From Cliona cf. orientalis (taxonomy: Eukaryota; Porifera; Demospongiae; Clionaida; Clionaidae): 64,000 nt of DNA. Position numbers and translations under genes: made by a program. This document shows, piece by piece, positions 26,063 to 43,300 of this stretch. Below the pieces are notes generated by a model. That model searched no databases. It was not told the origin of the DNA and saw only the letters and a program-made list of their open reading frames with translations. Positions within the stretch are counted from its first letter, which is position 1. Each line of letters begins with the position of its first letter. Location: the NCBI GenBank assembly GCA_963930775.1, contig OZ005700.1:7884609-7948608 (forward strand), given 5' to 3'.

Positions 26063-27437
26063 CTTCTTTTCCAGCTACAATAGGTCACATGGACCCTGCC
26101 ACACCCACGATGCAAAGCATGTAGCCAGCCCCTCCCACATGCACATCTTTTCACCCAGTGTGTCTGTACTGTCATTAGCTAGCAGCGGCATGATTGTCTC
26201 AACGGGGGGGACGTGCCTGATTAGTTGGCGAATCAAACAATGTTGCCAACATTGGCTGTTAGGTCTCTTGCTGGGAATAATCTGAATGTTAAAACTATCT
26301 GATGAGTGAAAAGATACACATGCACTCATTTGATAATGCTGGTGCAATTGCTAAGATTCTTCCGAGATAAATAGTCCCCATAATAATGGTATCTAATCCA
26401 GGTGCACAACAGTTGAGTCCAACTTAACGTCAGCAACATAATAATTATTATTATTTGTGTAGTATAACTCCATTAATCGTACAATAACAATAATAGCATT
26501 AGCTACTATTATGAGTAAATGACATCTCATTATCAATTTTGTGTCACTTTGAGTACTGTCACACCACTATTAAGTGGTCTGAGTCCCCAGACCATCCATG
26601 GCAACTGTGCGTGTACGTGGTACTCCCCTGCCATTTACGAGGGGGGATGGGGGATCAGGGGCTGGGTTTTGGTTAACAGGGTTTGTCCTGGGGGACCATA
26701 TCTGGCGCAGTGGACAGTCACGGGCCATAATTTGTGGGGGGATTGGATATTGCTACCATAATATTAATAGTATGGTATCACAAGATTCAGGAGTTCAGGC
26801 ATGTACCAGTGTTTAATCACAGATGCCCATGAATGATACTGTCATGTATTCAGAATGACACAAATATGTTACTGACATTAAGTTGGATTCTACTGTCATG
26901 TACCTGGAAAGGATACCATTATTATGTATTAGGGGACTAATTATCTCAGAAGAATCTAATTGCACCATAGATAATCAAGACACAGTCTTAATTATCACAT
27001 TCTATGATTGTAACAGCATGATCGAACAAATGCATGACATTGTGTACCTGCTCTTTTCACTGATCAGCAAGAGATCTGGAGTAGTAGTATTCAGTGTTCC
27101 CCCTAAAACTAGGTAATCGAGGTAAATACCGCGTTTAGATTCCAGAATACCGAGTTAAAGTTTCGGAGCACTATATTATAGACTATTGTAATACCTCACC
27201 AAGAAAACACGAACATCAGTATTTTACCTACTTAAGAAAATTTCCTGCGGGGAACACTGGTAGTATTGAAGTGCTGAATGGGGTGGGGCAGCAAATCGTT
27301 AATTGGTGGGTGTGGTCGTACTTCCGGGGGAAGAGTAAATCCCCATGCACATGCGCTTGCTTACGCGCATGCGCTATTCATCTGGGTGACTACTACACAA
27401 CCGAGTTACAGAGAATACATGACTGGCTTAAAAATCA
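26063..27437. other. Intergenic region between nucleoside hydrolase and rolling-stone-like gene 2
   Basis: About 1.4 kb with no supported exon. It contains the 5' flank of the nucleoside hydrolase gene, a G-rich stretch around 26640-26660, and one complete hAT-type miniature element at 27092-27259. A GCGCATGCGC palindrome sits at 27365-27374. Confidence 0.6.
27092..27259. mobile_element. 168-bp non-autonomous hAT-like MITE with 8-bp target duplication
   Basis: The ends are inverted copies starting CAGTGTTCCCC, flanked on both sides by the same 8 bases, GTAGTATT (27084-27091 and 27260-27267). An 8-bp target-site duplication with CAGTG-type termini is the hallmark of hAT transposons. There is no coding capacity. 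The exact duplication suggests a fairly recent insertion. Confidence 0.88.
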
Positions 27438-29057
27438 TCACAGTTCTTTCAGTTCAGTGCCAATCTCGGGACCATTTTGTTTCCCTTCGTCCAATCTGGT
27501 GTGATCTGGTGGTGATGACATGCGCTTGCTATAGATCAGATAGACAACCCAGTAGCGGGCAACATAGGCAAGGTAGAATAGAACGTGCACGATTGGAAGT
27601 AGGAGAAACACTACTCCAAAGATGATGCCAACAGCACCACCAGGGCTGTTGCCATAGTCAAGGACACTGTAGATAAAGGGATCACCAGCCAGATTCGTTC
27701 CACCGGCAGCATAGTAGATGCCACTGAACACCACAAAAGTAGCCCCAAAGATCATTGAGAAGTAAAAATGGTAGAATCGAATTGGCACGCCAGCTGCTAG
27801 AAGTTCTATAACAGCTACGATGGCCTGGGTGCCATGGGTATTGAATCGAATACCATCAATGGAATCATTTGGATTGTAGATAAGGGGCCAGTAGACAATG
27901 GTGATGGCAACTGCAATTTCAGTCCCGATCACAAAAAGAGCCCACTGAATCATGTGATACCATTTGATCTTGTTGTAGCTCCTACCACAGCAACCAGTAG
28001 GAGTCTCCAGGTCATGTTCGTAAGCTGTGGATCGTGTTTCCCCGGCATCAGATTCTATATAACTTTGGCGACAGCAGATAAATTCTCTGCAGAAATCAAC
28101 GGTTGATACGACTGTGGACCAAATAAGGTGAGCATTGAATGACAGGAAGCCCCAGTTGGTGAGAAAGATAAAGAACTTGGCATCTCCATCGTTTATGTAG
28201 CTGAGTCCAGCTGCAATCAGCCAGCCGGCAAAGAATCCCGCAACCACCCAGCGATAGATTATGAAGAAGATCTGAAAGTACCACCGATATGGCAGCCACT
28301 GCATAATAATAATAACAATAACAACAATGAGCACTAGTGCATGCATTGTGGATGTGCAATATTAAATATAATATATTATTATGCTGAGCTAGATGGGTAA
28401 GCTTAGTTACCAGGTGTCGCATTACATAGTAGCCCTGTCAACCTATTGTGTGGAAAAAAATTCTGCAGTGGTGGATTACGCCCATCAGTACAATTATTAA
28501 GCTTATGTAACTGATGCCCATGTATGCCAAGCTGATTACTTTGCTACATTATCCTACGCATTCATGAGTGCTCAAATTAATCGATAGTACTTACTGGGGT
28601 GTACATGTTAATAACATGCATACACAGATGCTTAGTACATCTGTGATAGTATAATACAATACCATAGTAGACGTGAAATGCTTCAATTAACAAAGTGTCC
28701 AATTAGTCAGAAATTTCATTCCTGGAATGTGGTACTTTAAATTTTAGACACTTATTATAAACGTAATTTATCTTAAAAATATTTTTCAAATCAATGCAAC
28801 AGTGACGGTGCTTCTACGTACTCAAGAGTTCTATAGTATAGGCTGTATTAAGTTTGGACACCCAGGCGAATAGATTTTTTTTAATTACCGGTATATATAT
28901 ATACCGTTACTATCGATATTAAGACCAAACTTACCGGTGTATAGGCGAAGGCTCGTTTGTCATGATGAGTTAGACAGAGCCTGGAGTAGTGGCAAAACTC
29001 CAGGCGAAGCAAACGACAGCACCTGGCGTTACGCATATCAACGGGATTACCCGACAT
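27438..29057 (-). CDS. Rolling-stone-like multi-pass membrane protein 2, 327 aa
   Basis: Exon 1 is 29057-28935 (41 codons) and exon 2 is 28298-27438, with a phase-0 intron of 636 bp. Donor CCG|GTAAGT and acceptor TTATGCAG|TGG match copies 1 and 3. Exon 1 contains a CCRLLRLEFCHYSR block. Exon 2 starts WLPYRWYFQIFFIIYRW, followed by helices at FFIFLTNWGFLSF, VIGTEIAVAITIVYW, VPIRFYHFYFSMIFGATFVVFSG and a last one before VARYW. The family is Rost; its molecular role is unknown. It differs from copy 3 mainly in exon 1 and the C-terminal tail. A GGCGCATGCGC palindrome lies about 60 bp upstream of the start. Copies 2 and 3 are clearly tandem duplicates, while copy 1 is more distant. Confidence 0.87.
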
Positions 29058-29115
29058 CTTGAATTCTGAAGGCGGATTACGATTTCCGAAGTCTCTACCC
29101 CCCCCATCACAATTG

Positions 29116-29125
29116 GCGCATGCGC
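29116..29125. promoter_or_regulatory. NRF-1-like GCGCATGCGC palindrome upstream of rolling-stone-like gene 2
   Basis: A perfect 10-base palindrome about 60 bp from the start codon. Similar palindromes occur near 16479 and 31079 but also in 3' flanks (27365), so function is uncertain. Confidence 0.35.
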
Positions 29126-29266
29126 AATATTATTATTGATGGTGCGTCACACCCTCACACTCCTCAGTTTTCGTTTGCGAGAATGACCATAGCATACATA
29201 CTATTGATAATCATGGCATAATTATAGTAAATAGTATTAAATACTCCTAATATTATATTTTCATGA

Positions 29267-30766
29267 TTACAATTCTTTCAATTCAGTATCAATCCTTGGA
29301 CTGCTTTCCTTTGCTTCTTCCAGCCTTGAGTGGTCCAATGATGATGATGATTGCTTACCATAGATCAGATAGAGAGCCCAGTAGCGGGCAACATAGATGA
29401 GATAGAACAGAAAATGTATGATCGGAAGGAGCACCAGAATCACTCCAAAGACCAAACTGGTAGCAGATCCAGGGCTTTCACCATAATTAAGAATGCTGTA
29501 AATGTATGGTTCATTATTCGTATTTGTTCCACCAGCAGCATGGTAGATGCCAGTGAATACAACATAAACTGCTGCAAAGATCTGAGTAAAGTAAAAGTGG
29601 TAGAATCGAATTGGAACCCCAGTAATTAAGAGCTCTATGACGGAAATGATGCCCTGGCTCCCGTGGGTATTAAAATTAACACCGCTAATTGAAAATTCGG
29701 GGTCGTAGAGAAGTGGCCAATAGAGGAGAGTGAGAACTACAGCAAGCTCAGCACCAATCATAAAGAGAGCCCACTGGATCATGTGATACCAGCTGATCCT
29801 GTTGTAACCCCTCCCACAACAACCAGTGGGTGTTTCTACGTCACGTTGGTACGCCAGAGAGCGAGTTTCTCCCAGGTCAATGTACTGCTGGCGGCAGCAG
29901 ACAAACTCTTTGAAGAAATCAACCGTTGACACAATTGCAGACCAAATAAGGTAAGCATTGAATGCCAGGAACCCCCAGTTGGTAAGAAAGATGAAGAACT
30001 TTGGACCGCCATTAAGATCGTAGAGCCCAGCTGCAACTAGCCACCCGAAGAAGAATCCCGCAATCACCCAGCGGTAGATTATGAAGAAGATCTGAAAGTA
30101 CCACTGATATGGCAGCCACTGCATAAGGTGTTTTTTAAGTGCATGTGTAGGTGGAGGTGATGAATACAAAAATGCTTGTGAACAGGGAGTTAATTATCTA
30201 AAATATGCTAATCAGGAAAGAACACAAGGGTATTAGATTACTTATAGAGACAGAGAAATCTGTTGCAAGTCCGGATCCATTACACGTCAATATTGACAAA
30301 AGTGATAGCTAAATCATACGACTTTTTAAGGCATTGTGTACAAAGCTCAAACCACGGGAACAATTTAAGTTCAGTGCTCTAAATTGGCACAGAAATGCTG
30401 TTCACTATAATAATTATACTCTATGTATAGTCGGACTTGAAACATTTGAATACTGGTTTACTTTGAATAATAAATATGCTAGGTTTGCTATCACGGTTGG
30501 CCGGCTAATAGACTTGCATAAAGTCCTTTATACCCAAAGTATAGTTCACAGCAGATCTATGACTAGAATTATAGTGCTAGATCTAGTAGGTCACGCACCG
30601 AAACCAAAAACTATTTCAAGTTAGCGTGATAAACACCACAACTTACCGGTGTAAGAGCGAACGCTCGTTTATCATGATGTGCGAGGCAAATTCTGGAGTA
30701 CTGGCAGAACTCCAGCCGAAGTAAACGACAGCACCGAGCACTGGTAGAATCATCAGGGCTAGCCAT
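29267..30766 (-). CDS. Rolling-stone-like multi-pass membrane protein 3, 323 aa
   Basis: Exon 1 is 30766-30647 (40 codons) and exon 2 is 30118-29267. The phase-0 intron is 528 bp and sits at the same codon as in copies 1 and 2. Exon 1 again carries CCRLLRLEFC and ends FALTP; exon 2 begins WLPYRWYFQIFFIIYRW. Hydrophobic helices follow at FFIFLTNWGFLAFNAYLIW, GAELAVVLTLLYWPLLY, VPIRFYHFYFTQIFAAVYVVFTGIY and the helix ending IYVARYWALYLIYG. The C-terminal tail (SRLEEAKESSPRIDTELKEL) is nearly the same as in copy 2, pointing to recent duplication or gene conversion. It is divergently oriented from Msx, with 1.7 kb between the two starts. Confidence 0.87.
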
Positions 30767-32503
30767 GTTGTTGATGTGACAAAATTAATCAGGAACTTGA
30801 TATTTAGTTCACGCCACACCCATCACTTCTAGTGCTAGTTCTGCTTTCCGCGCGCGCGCCGCGCCACGCCACGATCGACACGCGCGATTAACGATCATTA
30901 CCAGAGTAGTCTGCACGGACTGCCTAATTGTTCACGATTCCAGCGGGCCAATAAATATACCACGCAAGATGCAAAGCGACTTTCTTAGTGATATTATACT
31001 CGTGTATGATTGAACTTAGTCACACGCAAGGTACAATAACGTAGCTGCGAGCTAAGGAACGTTGTGGCACTCCAGCGATGCGCATGCGCAAAAGTAAGGT
31101 ACGAGCGATCCTTACCTTCTCAGAGAATCTACTCATATTAGGCTAATGCCATTGATTATAACCTTCCAGTGGCTAATTTGTAGTGCACCTGTGCAAAAAC
31201 ACACAGTCTGTTTGCCTAATTGAATCTACCGGACAATGCTGTCAGTTTGACCATCTCTGGCCAAAATACGTCGACTTCAAAAACACTGATGGGGGTACAC
31301 TTTTTGGCATTCGCCAGCAACTTCAAGTATCAAACAATGTGGTGTGGTAATTCTGCTAATAGGTGTGCCACTTTGGGCACGTGTGCATTCATATAATCAA
31401 CAGTGCTTAGCAACAAGGCTATTAGCCTATCTGGCACTCACTGTAACTATACACCACAATAATAAATGCAATAATAATATTATGACATGCATTGTCATAA
31501 TATGTTCAGTATGCAATAGTGATTGCGGTGGGGCTGCTTTTTGAACAGCTGCATGCATACAATAGCAACAGCAAGGGCCGTCCTTAGTCCTTTTACAGCG
31601 CTCATGCATGACCGACTATTGATTACTCAAATCCCTGTGTAGGGTATACAAAACAGTGGCTTTGCGGAGCACTTAGATTACTTCCCAACTGGAGTCTTTT
31701 GTCTCCATCTGCAATAACATCAACAGTGTGGCAGACCTCATCAAAGAGCTGAGGTTCGAAAGGCTGGCTTAGCAAGTGCCACAACTAATGATCAGCAGCT
31801 CAGAGCTAAGGATTATGTAACAGACAGTCAACTACTCCCTCATTACCTATTAAAGATTATCACTAATAGCTGACCTGATCTCACTACAAAGTACAATATT
31901 ACTAGCATGATGTTATATTAATTTTTGAAATGTAGAAAGTCTGTGTTGAAGCGGAATGTTTAGGGGGATGGGTTTGTTTATGAGGGAGTGCATAATAATA
32001 ATAATAATATTTTTATTATTAGCCACCAGTATGGTTTTTGTTACAGCAAGTGCAGTCCTAATCTAATCAGAGGCTACTTTGCATAACACAATTGAATCAT
32101 AGGACAAAGCAGCGGTTGGAGCAATTACTCTCCCTTACAGTAACCGGTTCTATCCCATAAACCCTTTGGTACGAGCCGACAAAGGCATGCGCCGTGCCAC
32201 GCATACGTACGCGAGTGAGCCGATGACGTAACGCTCGGAATTTTATGGCAACACTCTTACGGCACAAATATGCACACCATTCAAGCTCGATTCGCGGGAA
32301 AGTTATAAACTGGTCTCTTCAGCTAAGAGTGGATCACAAAAGCCGCTAGGTCCAGTCCGACATCAGTGACCGACCAAGACTGACCGTGGCCAAACAAATA
32401 ATTATTGCGTGTTAGCATCAGCTGAACCGAATCGTTATTGCAACGACTCGTCGAGGAGCCTAAAAAGGTGCATCCACTCACCACAATAGAGAAGAGCAGC
32501 ACT
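30767..32503. promoter_or_regulatory. Divergent intergenic region between rolling-stone-like gene 3 and Msx
   Basis: About 1.7 kb, no supported exon. The left side contains a GC-rich CGCG cluster (30850-30895) and a perfect TGCGCATGCGCA palindrome at 31079-31090. The right side, 32150-32260, is a second CpG-rich patch with a TGACGTAA CRE-like site near 32224. Both look like promoter segments, one for each gene. The middle is AT-rich with no feature I recognise. Confidence 0.4.
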
Positions 32504-37329
<4,826 letters not shown>

Positions 37330-40300
37330 TGTATGTATAAAATGTGACTGTCCTAAGTTAGTGTATCATAATTATTATATTATTATATTATTAGCTCTGC
37401 AGTTCACATTTATATTATCATATTATTATTATTATTATTAATCTCTACATTTATCACCTTCAGATTTTCTCTGGCTATACATGTACCTGTAATATATTAT
37501 TATATTTTGCACAGTTTCAGCAGGATATTGAACATTATAGATATTTCCACCTACTTTTTTGTACCTAATAAAATATTCTGTACAGTATCATTACACTGCA
37601 TGATAGTGATAATCTTAGAGTATATTAATCATCATTGCATTCTTTCACTAATTATATCCAATCTTCACAACTCATCATCCAAAAAGTTCAAAAAAGAATT
37701 ATTGACAACGAATTTCCACTGTCAACTCAAAAGTATAGCAATATGTACAGCATAATAAAGAAACAATTGACACACGTAGCTATAGTATTATAAGAGCCTC
37801 AGTGGCCTGCAGTTCGTTGAACACACAATTGCAACAATGTGCACCATAATGAGGAGTAATTATCCCGTAGTTAGGGTCAAATTACAAGAAAAAAAGAAGT
37901 GGGTTCTTTAATTATCTCTAACTGGCTTGCTATGTACACAGCCACTGACTAGGCATGGCATGAATCCCCTTAATTTGCATTGCATTAGCTACTGCTCTAT
38001 AGCTCTATAATAATATAGTCCGCACAATAATATGCTTGCACACAGTAAAAACCACTCACTTTGTTAACGCAATAATCTTTGTTAGTGAAGTGGTCTCAGA
38101 GTAAACTGCTGTAGGTAATGGGACAGGTAATTGAATTACAGAGGGATCAAATGACTCAGAGTAGTCCCACTATAAAGACAGAGCTAGTGTTTGTGCAAGC
38201 AGAATTATTCAAAGTGAAAATAAGCAGGCATGGGAACTAAAGTGGAGTGCATGCATGGTCTATCCTATAGCTACCCTATAATAATATGATACACATGTCA
38301 GGCCGTCACTGTACAGGGATATCAAATTGTTTTTACTACGCATGCATACACCATCAATCATCAATCAATTATGGTTAAGTCTTGAAGGGCTACCGCTGTG
38401 GGGGAGATCAGCCTTTGCAATGCAAACATACGTGCAGGTGTGGTAGACTCAACTAATCTAATGTTTGAGAACTACCACTCAATGTTATGGACACAGCGAG
38501 ACTGCTACAGAGAGGAGTGTATCCTTGCAAAGACCAAATGCAATGTAGTTACAGTATAATAATAATGATAATAACTGTACATGGCTGCCATCCAGGTAAT
38601 TGTGTTAAGAGCACTTATAGGTATTATTTTGTGCAATAATATCGTATTATGTTGCAGTGTCGTATCAAACACCATAATAATTACACCCAAGAAGCACCTG
38701 GGAGACCTATAAGGTTATTAAGTGCGTTGCTATAGTTATCAGAAACAGCTGACTCCAAGTTAACGATTAACACATTAGCTGGTAATCGCGAGATATTGTG
38801 CACCCGTCCAAATATTGATAAGAAACTAATACGCTGTAAACGATGCCGCGCTCGATGGGCCAATTAACATTTGTAGCAATCTGCTGAAGCAACAAGCCAG
38901 TAGACAGTTCTGGCTTGGCTATAATAATATTATCATAGATATAGCTAAGGGCAATGTCTGCCACTGAGCACACAATTAGATATTGTCTTTTTGTTTGACG
39001 GTAACATCTTCAATCGTTTTGCGGCTCTAGCCTAGTTGCCACTGAAAAAGGCCAATTTTAACTTAGTAATAAACATAATCCTATTATGGCACTGGAAACA
39101 GACGGGGAGACGATTTTAATAGCGGCACTGCCACCGGATCATCTAAAGAGTGAACTTCAAAACCAATACAATAAGAGGCGTGTCCACAATAGTCACCCTA
39201 ATTGAATTTAGGAGAGCTTAGAGCTTAGGAAGCAGCCAGTGATCCTAGTCAGAGGTAGAGAAATAAACCTCTCAGTTCGACGATCAAAGACGATCGAGGA
39301 AAACAAAACCCCAGTATGGCACAAACCACAGAGCCTTAATACCCCCACCTGAGGAATGATCATCTGGACCACCAAGGGCTCAGAATTATAGCGTAGCGTA
39401 CTCGTTATGCAAAAGTGCGCTTCCTTTTGGTATACAGTACGCAGTATAACTGACCACCATATTATTATGTGTGAAGCTCCTTCAGTGCAAGACGAAAGGG
39501 AGTTGAGGTCCTCAGAGGGAAAACACTCGCTCTGGATGGCTTCACACAGCATTCTTGTGAGGTTAGGTATAGTATTACCTCAAGGGTAGCAAGCAGGGGG
39601 ACCATTGTATCCTATGAGAATGGGTAAGGGTGCACTAGCCTGCTTCTGATGTGGGAGGAAATGCAGGGTCCTAGGAGAATGCATCCCAGAAAAAACCTTA
39701 GGGTCCCCTCCCTACCACTACACAAAGAACCTTACCCATATTGTGGCACTTTCAGACAATCGAGTCAGCAAATGTGGTTGCTTTTTGCTCTGACAGTTGA
39801 ACAAAGAGGAGACAGCGAGGTGCTCTCCTGAAATCAAAGCCTAGAGCTCACCACTCACAGGATAGGGCTGGGAACGATAGCCGGGATATGCTAATTATTT
39901 TAGGGCATCCAATCCACGAGGTACCGACAGTGTGTGCATGCACATGGTCGAACATGTTACCATTAACTTTGGTCATTTGATCAAAACGGTATCAGCTATC
40001 CACACACATCCTATAATTCCACAACTCTTTCCACGATCACATATGATGTACACATAGCTATCTATCACCTGTGAGGTATAGCTAGCTATAATAATATTAT
40101 ATAATAGCCAAGTGATGTGATGATGAAATTCCCACAGTTGAAGTAATCATAAAAGTCGGATTTAAATTATCGCGTATGCATACATATACCAGCACATACC
40201 CACATGATCTATTCGCTTTGTGTAATAAGGGTCATACACGCTACCAGGTGGTCTGGGGTGTACGCCCTAAGCTACCAGGCTACAGAAAGCAGCTGCCTTC

Positions 40301-43300
40301 CATGTCACACTGAAACAAACAGCAGCAACATGTGGCCAGCCGGCCGAGCGCACATTTCCAACGATGGACATTTCTGTCTTTGTGGGCAATCATTTTCTCA
40401 TGATGAGTACAAATGACCTCCAGCAGAGCAACAAGGACCAACTGTTGTGTACTTTGATGGCTGAACTGCCAGTCGTGAGAATGTGATTCCGAAATTTGTT
40501 CGCTGAGAGCTCCGTGGTGGTCATGCTTGGTCAACATACAGCACTTTTGCATCACTGCCGCCCACCTACGCTACATGGCTATGCCTGTGATCAGTGTTAT
40601 CTGGTCAAACCACACTTGTATTGTGGGGACTCGGACTTGGCAAGCCATGTTAAGGGGATGACGGCATACGTGGGAGCATTAGCTAAACAGGATTCTGTAC
40701 AGATCTTGTGTATTGATACCGACTCATCCAAACTACCCACGCAGCGTAATCAAATGTAATGGTACATGTATGTACATGTATGCATGTCCTAAATGATGTG
40801 GCGAGGACTCTTTAAGTAGGTCCCTTTTAGAACAGGAATGTTTGTGAGCTCATGATCTGTAGGTTTTATTGACAGCTGACAATGCTTTATCCACCTTTTT
40901 TCCTGATGATGATGACAGCTAGTGCCTCTCTTTTACACACCGCTGTGCCAAAGTGGTCAATTATACAATGAAGAAGTGATATGCACACACAAGCAAACTC
41001 AAAGATTAGAAAGCTTAGAGAAAAAGGGGTCCACTGCTATAAAGCGGCCTTGAAACAAATGAGATCCAAATGATCGCTATGCCACGTGCTGCCATACTTG
41101 GCGCTACAGTAATTCGATGGACAGGCCAGTGCACTATCTAGCTATAGTGGCCTCAATTTTGGGATAACCATTATTATAGCATTACTAAAATGTATCCGTA
41201 TATGACGCAGTATGCGTGACATTGGTACGAATATCCCCCGATGTTCTCCATAACTTTGCGGAACTTTCGCTAGGTATGGCGCCATGTTCTTGATCCGGGC
41301 CGTATGTTCAAAGCATTCTTTTCGCACTTTGAAAATCTAAGTTTTCACAATCACAAAGCCTCAGTGGTTAGGGGGCACGCAGGAGCGCCTTTGTGCCAGG
41401 ATAGAAATTGCACACTCTGTAATGTGAAGTTAATAACAACTTAATGGAACACTTAGCAGTATTTGGAATACATACATGTCCAGGCAAAAGGATGGAACTT
41501 GTCGTGTGCATTGATGACGTTCCAAAGCAAACAAAAACTTGGGCTTCCTCCATCTCGGCAATGCTTATGCAGGGCTTCGCCAGAACTGGACGTAGGGGGG
41601 AGTATCATTTCTTCTTTTTGTTGAAACGTACACAAAGTGGTGTCAAGTTGCACCGTGCACACTTCATGCAAACTTGATATATCGGTCTAACTTTGTTACT
41701 TTCATTAGCAGTAACCTTTGTAGCCCGCGACAACAAAAAAGTTTAGCGTGCCATGGGCTCTCGATAATTTATTCACCTTTTGAGTACCCCTGAGGAGCAA
41801 CGCATGTCAGGAATACAATGCCGATCACCCCTGGAATTCATTCAAGTCGTCGTACAAAGCTTTGCAGCTAATCCACCTTAATGCAAAAAAGGACTATAGC
41901 GCTTTCGATGAAGCCACTAGACAGCACAGCTTTCTTATGGTAGCACAAAGGGTGCTGCTTGCTGAGTGTTGTACTCCCGTGTAGTGCATGTGTAGCTACT
42001 GTTGTTAGCAAAGAAGACCCGGAGGAACAGGAAGCATAATACAACTAGCCCACGTCCACTCCTCCACGGTCCAACCGACTTTCAAAGCATTCATAAACAA
42101 ATTGCATCACTTAATCCTACAGGTAGGCAGTGCTGCCGAGAGTGGCTTATATGTTCAGCGTCAAATAGGAATAAACCTGATGTTTGAGAGGTGCATGCCA
42201 TGGATGGATTGGATAGCTAGAGAGGTAATGCACAAAAACAAAATAATATTATATAGCTATCATACCAGTTGAAGATTGATCCTTATCTTTACGGTATACA
42301 TAATTATTATGTGGTAGCCGCATAGCGATATTATGCGTGTACCATGAAACTAGGGGGAGAGATAATTTGAACAGTACTGGTACACATTGAACCAGTCAGT
42401 GGCTGCAAAAAACAGAAACACTTATCCTTCGTGGTGTACAGCAGTGGTCCAACGCAATTGCTTTGTGTACACACTGTGGTATAATAGAAACCAAGCAAAT
42501 GTTTAACCAACCATAATTGACACTCACTATGATGTATTTTTAAGTTAGTTGCCCTATAGTATAGCTTCCTGCAGGCTGCATAGCAGCAACAAATGGGCCG
42601 TGCAGTTAGCTATGGTGAACTATAGGCATCAATTGTTTGCGCCTGATTGGTGACTTAATGACTTTGGCACTCGAACAATCAGCCTGCAAACTCAATTTGA
42701 TCACTTCATTCATTTCTGGCTAGCTCCAGTGAACACTGGCATGTGAGCAGCATACACACTTTGTTACTATGACGATTAAGGATGGTAATTATATGGCTTG
42801 TGAGCCTAAAACCTTAGATTGAGACACTTTGTCTCTCAGACCACATCGTTGCAGTGGGTTAACTCCCTTTTCTCCCCTCAAACATTCAGATTATCAACCT
42901 TCCTGGCTCGTCAAAATTTTTTCTATATTCTGCAATTTCATGCTGCAGAGTACGTCCCTGAATTTCTGAGAAGTTGTATCTCTTTGAGGAAATGTACATA
43001 CCATACCCGCAGATCAAGCAATTTGAGTATAATATAAGATAAGTCCACCTCATCAGTCAAGTATGTGGTCCACCACAATATTTACATGTACATACATCAT
43101 TACTATTTTAGTATATGCATCATTGCTTATTACTTAATGGAACATGCAAAATCATACAAAGTAATTGCTGTGCATGAGGCATATACAAGTGCGTTGCTAG
43201 GTATCCATCCTACCATGCTCCCATATATACGGGCTCTACTATGCATCCATATTAAATACGTTGAAACGATTGTGGAGTCTTGAAACAAAGATCACACAAA

